DNA of 24,178 bases from Chthoniobacter flavus (GCA_945863785.1 CAMBAQ010000004.1:1-24178), one strand, 5' to 3'; shown: positions 14,719 through 22,341, counted from the first letter of the stretch. Program-made: numbers and translations. Notes: a model not told the origin generated them from the sequence alone.

Positions 14719-15924
14719 TTAAATCTCTTGTTCGGTGGTGAGCAGCGTTGCGGCGTGGGCTTCCGCTGGGCGGTCCCAAAAGTACCGTTTGAGCAAAACT
14801 TTGATGGTTGCTGTGAGTGGAACGGCCAGCAGAGCGCCCAGAAGTCCACCGAGAATTAAGCTCCAGGCAAGCACGGAAAGGATTACGGTAAGTGGCTGCA
14901 ATCCAACGGACTCACCAACAATTTTTGGGGCGATAAAAATACCATCTATGTTGTTGGCGAGCACGAATATGCCTGTGACCATGAGCGGGTGCGTCCAGTC
15001 CCCAAACTGGGCTGCGGCGATGATCACGGCGGGCACATAGCAGATCATCATTCCAAGATAAGGAATTAACCCCAGCACGCCGACCATGAGTCCGATGAGG
15101 ATAGCAAAATCCAAACCCATCGCGAGAAGGGCCACCGCAATCATGGCTCCATCGATGAGGCTGACGATCAATTGACCACGAAAAAAGCTGATGAGATAGG
15201 AGTTGATCTCGACTACGAGCGAGACGATTTCATTTTTGAGAGGAGAGGCGCGGAGCGGCAGATAGCGACTCCAATTATCCGCGATGGACGGGCTGTCCTT
15301 GAGGAAAAAAAACAGGAAAATCGGAACTAAGATCATGCTGAGGAGGAGGCCGAAAACCCCCAGAAAGCCACCGACACTGCGCTGGAGGAATTTTCCTGAC
15401 TCGACGGCCAGATCGGGGATTTTTTGTTGAATCCAGTTACCGGCATCCTTGATCGCGTTGCTGAACATCACGGAAACCTGATCGCCGGGCGTTTGGATTT
15501 CGCGATCCTGTCGGAAAAATTCGATCTCTGCGAAACGTTGGAGGCTATTGATGGTCTGGACCGACAGGGCCTCGGTTTTTTGTAGATACTGGGGGAAGTT
15601 TTTAACGAGGGTCGTACCTTGTCGGTAGGCGGGAGGGAGGATGTAAACGAGCAGACCCACAAGTACGCCTGAGACCGCAATGTAGACGATGACGATACTG
15701 AGCAGGCGACTCAGACGCAATCGAATGAAAAACCTGACTACCGGTTCGAGAAGGAACGCGAGAATCGCTGCCACGGCCACGGGGATCAATACGGGTTGGA
15801 GAAACGAAATCCCCATCACGATCAGCGAACCGACAAGAAATACAACGGCACCAATAGCCAAACACGAAAGCGCCGTGATGGCCGCCCACAAAAGTTTCTG
15901 TTGGAATGGTGACGGATTAAGCAA
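14719..15924 (-). CDS. AI-2E/PerM-family transporter
   Basis: A 401-residue polytopic membrane protein of the AI-2E (UPF0118, PerM, YdiK) family with about eight helices. The N-terminal helices (ALSCLAIGAVVFLVGSLIVMG and LIPVAVAAILAFLLEPVVRF) are followed by a long extramembrane segment (about 110-190). The C-terminal half has LVPIFLFFFLKD, GLIPYLGMMICYVPAVIIA, LANNIDGIFIAPKIVGESVGL and LGGLLGALLAVPLTA, all typical of the family. Members export or exchange various small molecules and ions, and transport of autoinducer-2 is not implied. No ATG precedes the first helix. The only suitable start is TTG 15924, without a clear Shine-Dalgarno, so the N terminus is uncertain. It lies 46 nt after parA. 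Confidence 0.88.
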   Translation of the reverse strand: MLNPSPFQQKLLWAAITALSCLAIGAVVFLVGSLIVMGISFLQPVLIPVAVAAILAFLLEPVVRFFIRLRLSRLLSIVIVYIAVSGVLVGLLVYILPPAYRQGTTLVKNFPQYLQKTEALSVQTINSLQRFAEIEFFRQDREIQTPGDQVSVMFSNAIKDAGNWIQQKIPDLAVESGKFLQRSVGGFLGVFGLLLSMILVPIFLFFFLKDSPSIADNWSRYLPLRASPLKNEIVSLVVEINSYLISFFRGQLIVSLIDGAMIAVALLAMGLDFAILIGLMVGVLGLIPYLGMMICYVPAVIIAAAQFGDWTHPLMVTGIFVLANNIDGIFIAPKIVGESVGLQPLTVILSVLAWSLILGGLLGALLAVPLTATIKVLLKRYFWDRPAEAHAATLLTTEQEI

Positions 15925-15970
15925 AGTCAGTGTTTTTTGTAGAGGTCAAAAGGCAAAGGGGCAAAGAAAA

Positions 15971-16771
15971 TTACTGTCCGGGCGCGTTAACGAAGGTGAT
16001 GCCTTTTTTCTGTCGATCGAGGAATTCCTTGGCCAGCCGGCGATAGGCTACGGATCCGATGCCGTTGGGATCGTGCTCGAGGATCGTGCGGCCGTGGCTC
16101 GGGGCTTCGGCGAAGCGGACGGTCCGAGGGATGACGGTATTATAGACGACCTCTTGAAAGTGATTACGAACTTCCTTTTCAACGGCGGGATTCAGGTTGG
16201 TGCGGCTATCAAACATCGTCAGCAATAGCCCGGAAATCGAGAGCGAGGGATTCGCTCCGCTTGCGCGTATGCGCTCGGTGACTTCCATAAGTAGACCTAA
16301 GCCCTCCAAAGCGTAATATTCGCATTGGATGGGAACGAAGATCTCGTCCGCGGCCGCGAGCGCGTTCGACATCAAAATGCCAAGCGAAGGGGGACAATCC
16401 ATGAGCAGGTAATCAAAGAGGTTTTGCTTGCGGAGGCTCTCGAAGGCGACACGCAACCGCATCATATGATCATCCATCCTGGCCACCTCGATTTCCGCTC
16501 CGGCTAGATCGAGATCGGATGGGATGAGGGAGAGATTCTTGATGCGTGTGGGGAGGACCAGCTCGACGGCGGATCTTTCACCAATGAGGGCGGAGTAGAT
16601 GCTCGGGGCTCCCTCCTCCTTGCCCAGAAGAACGCTCGTTGCACTGCCCTGGGGGTCGATATCAGCGAGCAGGACGCGCGCTTTTTTTTCGGCGAGGGCC
16701 GCAGCGAGATTTACACTGGTGGTCGTTTTTCCGACTCCGCCTTTTTGATTCGAGATGGCGATGATTTTCAT
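15971..16771 (-). CDS. parA: ParA/Soj-family ATPase
   Basis: A 266-residue ParA-type MinD-like ATPase that binds DNA or membrane and takes part in chromosome partition. The deviant Walker A motif is KGGVGKTT (Lys10 is the signature lysine, Lys15 binds phosphate). It is followed by LLADIDPQGSATSVLLG, the switch region LLMDCPPSLGILMSNALAAAD and VPIQCEYYALEGLGLLMEV, all as in Soj. There is no N-terminal helix-turn-helix, so it is a chromosomal-type short ParA. The parB gene that usually follows directly is not here: the next gene is a membrane transporter. It is the first gene of the long minus-strand run, divergent from rpsU across 207 nt. Confidence 0.93.
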   Translation of the reverse strand: MKIIAISNQKGGVGKTTTSVNLAAALAEKKARVLLADIDPQGSATSVLLGKEEGAPSIYSALIGERSAVELVLPTRIKNLSLIPSDLDLAGAEIEVARMDDHMMRLRVAFESLRKQNLFDYLLMDCPPSLGILMSNALAAADEIFVPIQCEYYALEGLGLLMEVTERIRASGANPSLSISGLLLTMFDSRTNLNPAVEKEVRNHFQEVVYNTVIPRTVRFAEAPSHGRTILEHDPNGIGSVAYRRLAKEFLDRQKKGITFVNAPGQ

Positions 16772-16883
16772 GGATGCAATAAGATGGTGCCCTTTTGTGC
16801 CGTGCGCTGGAAGATTGTCAACATCCGACGGGAGAAAGCATCTTGCGAGTGCGGCGACAGGAAATGCAAATCTTGATTTGAGA

Positions 16884-16912
16884 AGTGGTTGCTTTTAAAG
16901 CAAAAAACCACT
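16884..16912 (+). promoter_or_regulatory. Inverted repeat between divergent parA and rpsU
   Basis: AGTGGTT (16884-16890) and AACCACT (16906-16912) are perfect inverted repeats. Between them is a second, nested palindrome GCTTTTAAAGC (16891-16901). The element ends just 2 nt before the -35 box of the proposed rpsU promoter. That position suits an operator for a repressor or activator, or a hairpin. It could act on either gene of the divergent pair. No binding protein can be named. Confidence 0.45.
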
Positions 16913-16914
16913 GC

Positions 16915-16944
16915 TTGACTCTTTTGGGAGTGGACAGCTAGTCT
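16915..16944 (+). promoter_or_regulatory. Putative sigma-70-type promoter of rpsU
   Basis: TTGACT (16915-16920, five of six matches to TTGACA) lies 18 nt before TAGTCT (16939-16944), a weak -10 box. Transcription would start near 16951, leaving a leader of about 28 nt. This leader contains AGGTG at a normal distance before ATG 16979. The -35 box is good and the -10 box poor, so confidence is moderate. Confidence 0.45.
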
Positions 16945-16978
16945 TCGAATCCCAATTTCAAGAAAGTAGGTGAATATA

Positions 16979-17185
16979 ATGCCGGAAATAATCGTAAAAA
17001 AAGGTGAACCCATTGATCGCGCTCTCAAGCGCCTGAAGGGTAAAATCGATGCAGAAGGCCTCATGGACGAAGTCCGTCGCCTTCGCGCTTTCGAAACGCC
17101 CGTTCAACGCACCCGCCGCAAAGCCAAAAACAATGCGAAGCGTGCGAAAATGAAAATCCGCTTTAATTTCAACCCTCCGTCCTAG
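16979..17185 (+). CDS. rpsU: Small ribosomal subunit protein bS21
   Basis: A 68-residue, strongly basic protein matching bS21: MPEIIVKKGEPIDRALKRLK at the N terminus, then FETPVQRTRRKAKNNAKRAK, with most of the charge in the C-terminal half. bS21 sits on the 30S platform near the anti-Shine-Dalgarno region and helps initiation. ATG 16979 is chosen because AGGTG lies 7 nt upstream and MPEI matches the family. A GTG three codons earlier would overlap that ribosome binding site. The stop TAG is 3 nt before the TTG start of the epimerase gene, so both are probably on one transcript. Confidence 0.95.
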   Translation: MPEIIVKKGEPIDRALKRLKGKIDAEGLMDEVRRLRAFETPVQRTRRKAKNNAKRAKMKIRFNFNPPS

Positions 17186-17188
17186 GAC

Positions 17189-18016
17189 TTGAAACAGGTT
17201 GTTTTCGCCGGCTGTGGTTTCCTAGGGGACACCGCAGCCGGTTTATTTTTTAACGCGGGATGGAGCGTTCTTGGCCTCTGTGCTTCGGAAGAATCCGCCG
17301 CCAATCTCGCAGGCAAGCCGTATCCCGTGATGGTGGTCGATATTTCGAAGCCATTTTCAGCACCGCCGGATTGGGGCCGCCCGAATTTGGTGATTCATTG
17401 TGCGAGTTCGGGCAAAGGGGGACCCGAGGCTTACAGAGCCGTTTATCGCGATGGACTGTCCCACCTGATTGGGGCTTTCCAACCGGAGCGTGTCATTTTT
17501 ACCGGCAGCACATCGGTTTATTCTCAAGCTGACGGCAGTTGGGTGACGGAGGAATCTCCGGCGGAACCGGATCGTGAAACTGGTCGGATCCTTTTGGAGG
17601 CCGAGGGAATCGCTCTCGCTGTTGGCGGGATTGTGGCTAGGTTGGCGGGAATTTACGGGCCTGGGCGCTCGGTGCTGTTGCGGAAGTTTGTGGATGGCAC
17701 CGCGCTGCTGGAAGCGGGAGGGCATCGTTGGATCAACCAAATCCACCGCGATGACGCCGCTGCGGCGCTCCTGCATCTTGCCGATCCCGTGAATGCGACA
17801 GGGATTTATAATGTGTGTGACGATACGCCAGCCACGCAGGCGGAAGTTTACCAGTGGATCGCGGGCTTTTGCCAACGTGAGCTTCCCCCGTCCGGTCCCG
17901 CTGATATGAATCGCAAGAGAGGATGGACGAGCAAGCGGATTAGCAATGCGAAGTTGAGGTCCACCGGTTGGAAGCCCGTCTACCCGAGCTATCTTGCCGC
18001 TTTACCTGGATTGTGA
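17189..18016 (+). CDS. NAD(P)-dependent epimerase/SDR-family protein (YeeZ-like)
   Basis: A 275-residue Rossmann protein of the extended SDR superfamily. The N terminus has the dinucleotide motif AGCGFLG (Gly8, Gly10, Gly13). Further blocks are VIHCASSGKGG, VIFTGSTSVYSQ (about 102-113), LLEAEG, VARLAGIYGPGR (149-160), WINQIHRDDAAAALLHLAD and GIYNVCDDTPATQAEV. These match the atypical SDR group around YeeZ. The canonical YxxxK is not seen at the usual place: the region after GSTSVYS reads EPDRETGRILLEAE. Catalysis by the standard mechanism is therefore doubtful. Function is unknown, and a nucleotide-sugar substrate is possible but unsupported. The start is TTG 17189, with AGGA just upstream, 3 nt after rpsU. 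It converges on dxs with 11 nt between the stops. Confidence 0.85.
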   Translation: MKQVVFAGCGFLGDTAAGLFFNAGWSVLGLCASEESAANLAGKPYPVMVVDISKPFSAPPDWGRPNLVIHCASSGKGGPEAYRAVYRDGLSHLIGAFQPERVIFTGSTSVYSQADGSWVTEESPAEPDRETGRILLEAEGIALAVGGIVARLAGIYGPGRSVLLRKFVDGTALLEAGGHRWINQIHRDDAAAALLHLADPVNATGIYNVCDDTPATQAEVYQWIAGFCQRELPPSGPADMNRKRGWTSKRISNAKLRSTGWKPVYPSYLAALPGL

Positions 18017-18027
18017 TGCCTGCCGAC

Positions 18028-19953
18028 TTAGGCGGCGGAAACAACGTTCACGGAGTTTGATCCCACTCCAGCGAGTGAGTCGCGGATTTTTTTAACGGTG
18101 GCTTCCACTGTGAGGCCATGCTTTTCGCGAAGGATCGGGACCGTGCCGTGCTCGATAAACTGGTCGGGCCAACCGATTCGGACTACCGGCGTCGTGAGGC
18201 CGTGATCAGATAGGTGTTCAATCACGGCGGATCCAAATCCATTGTGGAGGACATGATCTTCCATCGTGCAGATCACATTGCATCCGCCGGCAAAAAATTC
18301 GAGCGTCGTTGTGTCGAGAGGTTTGATCCATCGGGCGTTGATCACGGCTGTCGAGATGCCTTGCTTTTCGAGTTCTTCAGCGGCGGGTAAAGCGAGTTCG
18401 CACATATTCCCGAGGGCAAAAATGGCGGCGTCCGTGCCATGCCGGAGGACTTCGGATTTTCCGATTTCGAGGAGGCGAGGTTTTTGGTCGATGCTCGCAC
18501 CCGTGCCCGCTCCCCGCGGATAACGGATGGCGGCGGGGCCTTCATGGTTCGCGATCGTCCAGAGCATATCGACGAATTCAGCCTCATCCTTCGGTTGCAT
18601 CTGGATCAAGCCCGGAACGGGCCGTAGGTAGGCGATATCGAAGAGTCCATGGTGAGTGGGGCCGTCGTCACCGGAGAGTCCCGCGCGATCCATGCAAAGC
18701 GCGACATTCAGGTTTTGAAGCGCGATGTCATGGATGATCATATCGTAGGCGCGCTGCATGAACGTGCTGTAAATCGCGAGAAACGGCTTCATTCCCTGCG
18801 TCGCCATTCCCGCAGCAAAGATGGCGGCATGTTCCTCGGCGATGCCGACATCGTGAAAGCGTTTCGGATGCCGCTTCGCAAAATGGATGAGCCCAGTCCC
18901 AGTCGGCATGGCGGCTGTGATGGCGACGATTTTGTTATTCGTATCCGCAAAGTCGGCGAGTTTGGAACCGAGGATTTCCGAGTAGGTCGGGGTCGGTGAA
19001 GAGACAGTCTCACCTGTATCAAGGTGGAATTTTCCTAGCCCGTGGAATTTGTCGGGCTTCTCGATCGCGGGAGCGTAGCCCTTGCCCTTCTTGGTAAGCA
19101 CATGAAGGATCACTGGCTCGTTCTGCGTCTTTAAAAATTCAAAAGTTTGCGTGAGAAGCGGGATGTCGTGTCCGTCGATAGGACCGTAATAACGCATGCC
19201 GAGATCGTCGAAAATGACGCTTGGCGCGAGGAGGCTCTTCAATCCCGCTTCGGCTTTGTGAGCGAGTTTGCGAGCCGTCTTTCCGCCGATCCACTCCACA
19301 AAGCGCGCGGCATTTTCGTGCAAATGGACATAGCTCGGATTCGTCACCAAGCGGTTAAGGTAATCCGCCACAGCGCCTACATTTTTGGCGATCGACCACT
19401 CGTTGTCATTGAGGACAACGATGAGTTTTTTTGTCGTAGCGGCGACATTGTTGAGGGCCTCGAAACTCACGCCGCAAGTGAAGGCCGCATCTCCCGCAAC
19501 GCAGACAACATGTTCATCTGTGCCGAGGGCATCGCGTGCGGCGGCCATTCCTAGAGCCGCGGAAAGCGCCGTTCCCGCGTGCCCGGCTCCATAGCTGTCA
19601 TGCTTGCTCTCGCTTCGAAGGAGAAAGCCATTGAGCCCCTCGTATTGGCGGATGGTGGAAAATCGGTCGAGGCGACCGGTGAGCAGCTTGTGAACGTAGC
19701 CCTGATGGCTTACATCGAAGACGAACTTGTCTTTGGGAGTTTCAAAAACACGGTGTAGCGCGATCGTCAGTTCCACCACGCCGAGGTTGGGACCAAGGTG
19801 GCCGCCGGTATTGGAGAGAACCCCGATGAGTTCGTTGCGGATTTCCTGTGCCAGTTGCGGGAGATCTTTGCTGGCGATTTTTTTGAGGTCGGCGGGTGAC
19901 TGGATCGAAGTCAGGAGTGGGCCAGACGGGATGTGGGGTGACGGGGGGTTCAA
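18028..19953 (-). CDS. dxs: 1-deoxy-D-xylulose-5-phosphate synthase
   Basis: This thiamine-diphosphate enzyme condenses pyruvate and glyceraldehyde-3-phosphate, the entry step of the MEP isoprenoid pathway. The 641-residue length is normal. The N-terminal cofactor domain has GGHLGPNLGVVELTIALH (His52), DVSHQGYVHKLLTGR (His83), GAGHAGTALSAALGM and GDAAFTCGVSFEALNN followed by LNDNEWSIAKNVG. The pyrimidine-binding domain has GIAEEHAAIFAAGMA with the catalytic Glu, YSTFMQRAYDMIIHD and DRAGLSGDDGPTHHG. Most DXS read GDGA, GHQAYPHK and GHSSTSISA at three of these places, so the cofactor site is divergent. It overlaps the xseB stop by 4 nt (ATGA). xseB and dxs are often neighbours. Confidence 0.95.
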   Translation of the reverse strand: MNPPSPHIPSGPLLTSIQSPADLKKIASKDLPQLAQEIRNELIGVLSNTGGHLGPNLGVVELTIALHRVFETPKDKFVFDVSHQGYVHKLLTGRLDRFSTIRQYEGLNGFLLRSESKHDSYGAGHAGTALSAALGMAAARDALGTDEHVVCVAGDAAFTCGVSFEALNNVAATTKKLIVVLNDNEWSIAKNVGAVADYLNRLVTNPSYVHLHENAARFVEWIGGKTARKLAHKAEAGLKSLLAPSVIFDDLGMRYYGPIDGHDIPLLTQTFEFLKTQNEPVILHVLTKKGKGYAPAIEKPDKFHGLGKFHLDTGETVSSPTPTYSEILGSKLADFADTNNKIVAITAAMPTGTGLIHFAKRHPKRFHDVGIAEEHAAIFAAGMATQGMKPFLAIYSTFMQRAYDMIIHDIALQNLNVALCMDRAGLSGDDGPTHHGLFDIAYLRPVPGLIQMQPKDEAEFVDMLWTIANHEGPAAIRYPRGAGTGASIDQKPRLLEIGKSEVLRHGTDAAIFALGNMCELALPAAEELEKQGISTAVINARWIKPLDTTTLEFFAGGCNVICTMEDHVLHNGFGSAVIEHLSDHGLTTPVVRIGWPDQFIEHGTVPILREKHGLTVEATVKKIRDSLAGVGSNSVNVVSAA

Positions 19954-20201
19954 TTTTCGCTCTCCGGATCGAAGTCCTCCAGCTTCGTGGTGCCGCGTGC
20001 GTCGCGTGCGATGATTTGGATTCTTTTCTCAGCGGCATCGAGCTTTTCTTGGCAGCTCTTTACCAACCCAACGCCCTCTTGGTAAGCATCGATCAACTTC
20101 TCCAACGGCAGGTTGCCATCCTCCATGGACGTCACGATTTCCGAGATCCGCTGCATCGCGGTTTCAAGGTTGGGAGAATTTTTATCGCTAGGTTGCGCCA
20201 T
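19950..20201 (-). CDS. xseB: Exodeoxyribonuclease VII small subunit
   Basis: An 83-residue, mostly helical protein with the XseB pattern: LETAMQRISEIVTSMEDGNLPLEKLIDAYQEG (read in parts) followed by GVGLVKSCQEKLDAAEKRIQ. The E-x-G-x-L-x-L-E block in the first helix pair is the family hallmark. XseB binds several copies to XseA to form the single-strand-specific exonuclease VII. xseA is not in the window. The start ATG 20201 lies 96 nt after the rph stop, and a strong hairpin lies in that gap. The stop overlaps the dxs start. Confidence 0.93.
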   Translation of the reverse strand: MAQPSDKNSPNLETAMQRISEIVTSMEDGNLPLEKLIDAYQEGVGLVKSCQEKLDAAEKRIQIIARDARGTTKLEDFDPESEN

Positions 20202-20215
20202 GGGTTATGTGTGAG

Positions 20216-20259
20216 AAACCAAATAATAAACCGCAGATCGCCGTGCAGTGCAATCTGCG
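20216..20259 (-). terminator. Hairpin with T-rich tail between rph and xseB
   Basis: On the minus strand, CGCAGATTGC and GCGATCTGCG (20259-20250 and 20241-20232) form a 10-bp stem with one G-T wobble and an 8-nt loop. It is followed by GTTTATTATTT. This looks like an intrinsic terminator of rph or an attenuator in the leader of xseB-dxs. The T tract is interrupted, so read-through is likely. Confidence 0.55.
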
Positions 20260-20297
20260 AGTTCGAGGCGATCAAAATGCCGCTGATGTGCTTAGGC

Positions 20298-21020
20298 TCA
20301 GGCTAGGGCGGAAGCTTGAATTTCCAAGAGTTGCGAAATGCCGATGCGCGCGGCATGGGACATTTCATCGAGTTGCGCAGCGCTGAACACATTTTCTTCA
20401 CCGCTGCCCTGCAGCTCAACGAAGTCCATTTTGTCTGTCATCACGACGTTCATATCCACGCAAGCATCTTTGTCCTCGAGGTAATCCAAATCGAGAAGCA
20501 CCTCACCCTTCACGATACCGACACTAACAGCAGCCACGCGGTTTTTGATCGGCAACTCTGTGATTTTTCCGTTTTGAACAAGGCTTCGGCAGGCCAGTTC
20601 CACGGCCACGCAGGCTCCAGTGATCGCTGCCGTGCGCGTTCCGCCATCGGCTTGCAGGACATCGCAATCGACCCAAAGCGTGCGGGCCCCCAGTTTTTTT
20701 AAATCAATCACGGCGCGAAGTGAGCGACCGATCAAGCGTTGGATTTCCGTTCCTCGACCGTCCACCTTCCCGCGCGTGGAGTCGCGTTGTTTGCGAGTCA
20801 GTGTCGAATACGGGAGCATGGAGTATTCCGCCGTGATCCAGCCTCCAGCGACGTTCTGCTCTTTCATCCAACGCGGCACACCCTCATCAATCGTGGCAGC
20901 GCAGATGACCTTGGTATTGCCGAAGGAAATTAAAACGGACCCCTGCGAGTGCGGCGCTATGTTTTTTTCGATCGTAACGGGACGGATTTGATTATGCGGG
21001 CGGTTGTCGTGGCGGCTCAT
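20298..21020 (-). CDS. rph: Ribonuclease PH
   Basis: A 240-residue phosphorolytic 3'-5' exoribonuclease that trims the 3' ends of tRNA precursors. The family blocks are RHDNRPHNQIRPV at the N terminus, GSVLISFGNTKVICAATI, GWITAEYSMLPYSTLTRKQRD (in two parts), GRGTEIQRLIGRSLRAVIDL, LWVDCDVLQADGGTRTAAITG and DLDYLEDKDACVDMNVVMT. The double Arg/Asp region of the active site (RxTEIQRLIGR, CDVLQADGGTR) is intact. ATG 21020 gives the standard length. The frame continues 13 codons upstream, but that extension has no family similarity. It is transcribed away from the Bax-inhibitor-1 gene. Confidence 0.97.
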   Translation of the reverse strand: MSRHDNRPHNQIRPVTIEKNIAPHSQGSVLISFGNTKVICAATIDEGVPRWMKEQNVAGGWITAEYSMLPYSTLTRKQRDSTRGKVDGRGTEIQRLIGRSLRAVIDLKKLGARTLWVDCDVLQADGGTRTAAITGACVAVELACRSLVQNGKITELPIKNRVAAVSVGIVKGEVLLDLDYLEDKDACVDMNVVMTDKMDFVELQGSGEENVFSAAQLDEMSHAARIGISQLLEIQASALA

Positions 21021-21135
21021 GAAGTGGGCAACTTGAATGCCTGCCGCACGCCTCGGCAAGAACGGATTTTTTTGAATACGACACTTGCAAATTCCTTGGA
21101 GCGTCTATCATATGAGTGCAATACTCTTACATTAT

Positions 21136-21825
21136 ATGAATGCTCCTTATTCCATGCCCGTGAGTGAACTCTCCGCCGACGCGCGCGGTTCCTTCTTGGT
21201 TCGCACCTATTCCCACCTCGCTTTGGCGATTATTTTGTTTGTGAGTCTGGAGGTTTGGTTTTTCAACAGCAGCATCGCCAGCACGATCGTGGGCGTCTTT
21301 TCCAGCGTTTCTTGGCTACTCGTCCTTGGCGGATTCATGATCTTGTCCTGGTTGGCCACGTTCCTTTCCCAACCCAGCCTCTCGCGCCCTGTTCAATATG
21401 GCGGGCTGATCCTTTACGTTCTTCTGCAAGCCATTATTACCGTTCCTTTGCTTGCGGTGGCGAATCAATCGGCTCCCGGAACGATCGCCAGCGCCGCTCA
21501 GGCCACGCTCGGTGGCTTTTTTCTTCTAACAGGTGTCGTCGTTGTGACGCGCAAGGATTTTTCCTTCCTCCGCACTTTCCTCATTTGGGGCGGGCTTCTT
21601 GGGCTTGCGACAGTGGTGTGCGCGACCCTCTTTCACTTTGATCTCGGAACATGGTTCTCTGTGGCCATGGTTGTTCTGGCTGGGGGCTCGATGCTCTACA
21701 CCACGTCATCGATCATGCGCGACTACCCAGAGAATGCCGACCTCGCTGCGGCCATCCAGCTCTTCGCGGCTGTGGCGCTCATGTTCTGGTATGTGCTCCG
21801 CCTCTTCATAGGATCCCGTCGCTAA
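21136..21825 (+). CDS. Bax inhibitor-1 (YccA/YbhL)-family membrane protein
   Basis: A 229-residue protein with seven hydrophobic segments, starting at YSHLALAIILFVSLEVWFF and ending LFAAVALMFWYVLRLFIG. The best family clues are FLVRTYSHLALAI in the first helix, TSSIMRDYPENADLAAAIQLF near the end and a nearly all-hydrophobic core. Bacterial members are inner-membrane proteins. Some are linked to calcium leak or to regulation of FtsH, but no role can be set here. The start is uncertain: ATG 21136 (MNAPYS) is chosen for length, with ATG 21112 and ATG 21154 in the same frame, and none has a clear Shine-Dalgarno. It ends inside a terminator hairpin. Confidence 0.85.
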   Translation: MNAPYSMPVSELSADARGSFLVRTYSHLALAIILFVSLEVWFFNSSIASTIVGVFSSVSWLLVLGGFMILSWLATFLSQPSLSRPVQYGGLILYVLLQAIITVPLLAVANQSAPGTIASAAQATLGGFFLLTGVVVVTRKDFSFLRTFLIWGGLLGLATVVCATLFHFDLGTWFSVAMVVLAGGSMLYTTSSIMRDYPENADLAAAIQLFAAVALMFWYVLRLFIGSRR

Positions 21826-21844
21826 ATCGGCGACCGGATTTTTT
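21813..21844 (+). terminator. Rho-independent terminator overlapping the stop codon of the Bax-inhibitor-1 gene
   Basis: ATCC-c-GTCGC (21813-21822), loop TAAATCG and GCGAC-c-GGAT (21830-21839) form a stem with nine pairs and one C-C mismatch, followed by a run of six T (21839-21844). The TAA stop of the upstream gene is the first part of the loop. The T tract also reaches the last codon of the convergent gene. Confidence 0.75.
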
Positions 21845-22239
21845 CAAAATTGCTGGAAAGTCATCGCTCCTGCGGCGGGTAGGTATTGGTTTGGTTTCGG
21901 GCCTTTTTCGAGGTAGGCCACCTTTTTATCTCCTTCTTTGAGGATAGGCACGCGACCGGGTCCGACCCAGCCTGTGGGCCGAGCTACTTCCGAATAGGTG
22001 ATCGAGATTATGGCACCCTCTCCCACACCGCTGGCCGAGCGGAAGGTCTTCCCGACACGGGCGGTGAGGGTGATTTTCTTTTCGTTCGGGGCTTCGCTGG
22101 GCTTGACGCCCACGCTCAGCACTTCGACTTCCAAAAATTCGGGCGCTTTGGCTTGCATCGCTTCATAAGCCGAAGGAGGAAGTTCAGCCATGAGGGGCGC
22201 GGTGAGAAAGAGGGCGAGGGCTAAAATCAATCGGTGCAT
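21844..22239 (-). CDS. Small exported hypothetical protein
   Basis: A 131-residue protein with a clear Sec signal peptide: MHRLILALALFLTAPLMA, predicted cut after Ala18 (AELPPS follows). The mature part is about 113 residues and looks beta-rich (EFLEVEVLSVGV, KKITLTARVGKTF, GAIISITYSEV, KKVAYLEKG), reminiscent of a small OB- or immunoglobulin-like domain. No cysteine is available for a lipobox, and there is no catalytic motif. ATG 22239 is chosen because it places the signal peptide at the N terminus. The frame continues 29 codons upstream, but that would bury the signal. It is convergent with the Bax-inhibitor-1 gene and divergent from the flippase-like gene. Function unknown. Confidence 0.75.
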   Translation of the reverse strand: MHRLILALALFLTAPLMAELPPSAYEAMQAKAPEFLEVEVLSVGVKPSEAPNEKKITLTARVGKTFRSASGVGEGAIISITYSEVARPTGWVGPGRVPILKEGDKKVAYLEKGPKPNQYLPAAGAMTFQQF

Positions 22240-22341
22240 GCGCCTTTTCTGTCCTGCCAGCCAGCCGGGGGCAAGCAAATGAGGTGATGGCGCGGAATCT
22301 TTCCGTGATGGAAGCGGCATAATCATGGTAGTGGTGAACGG

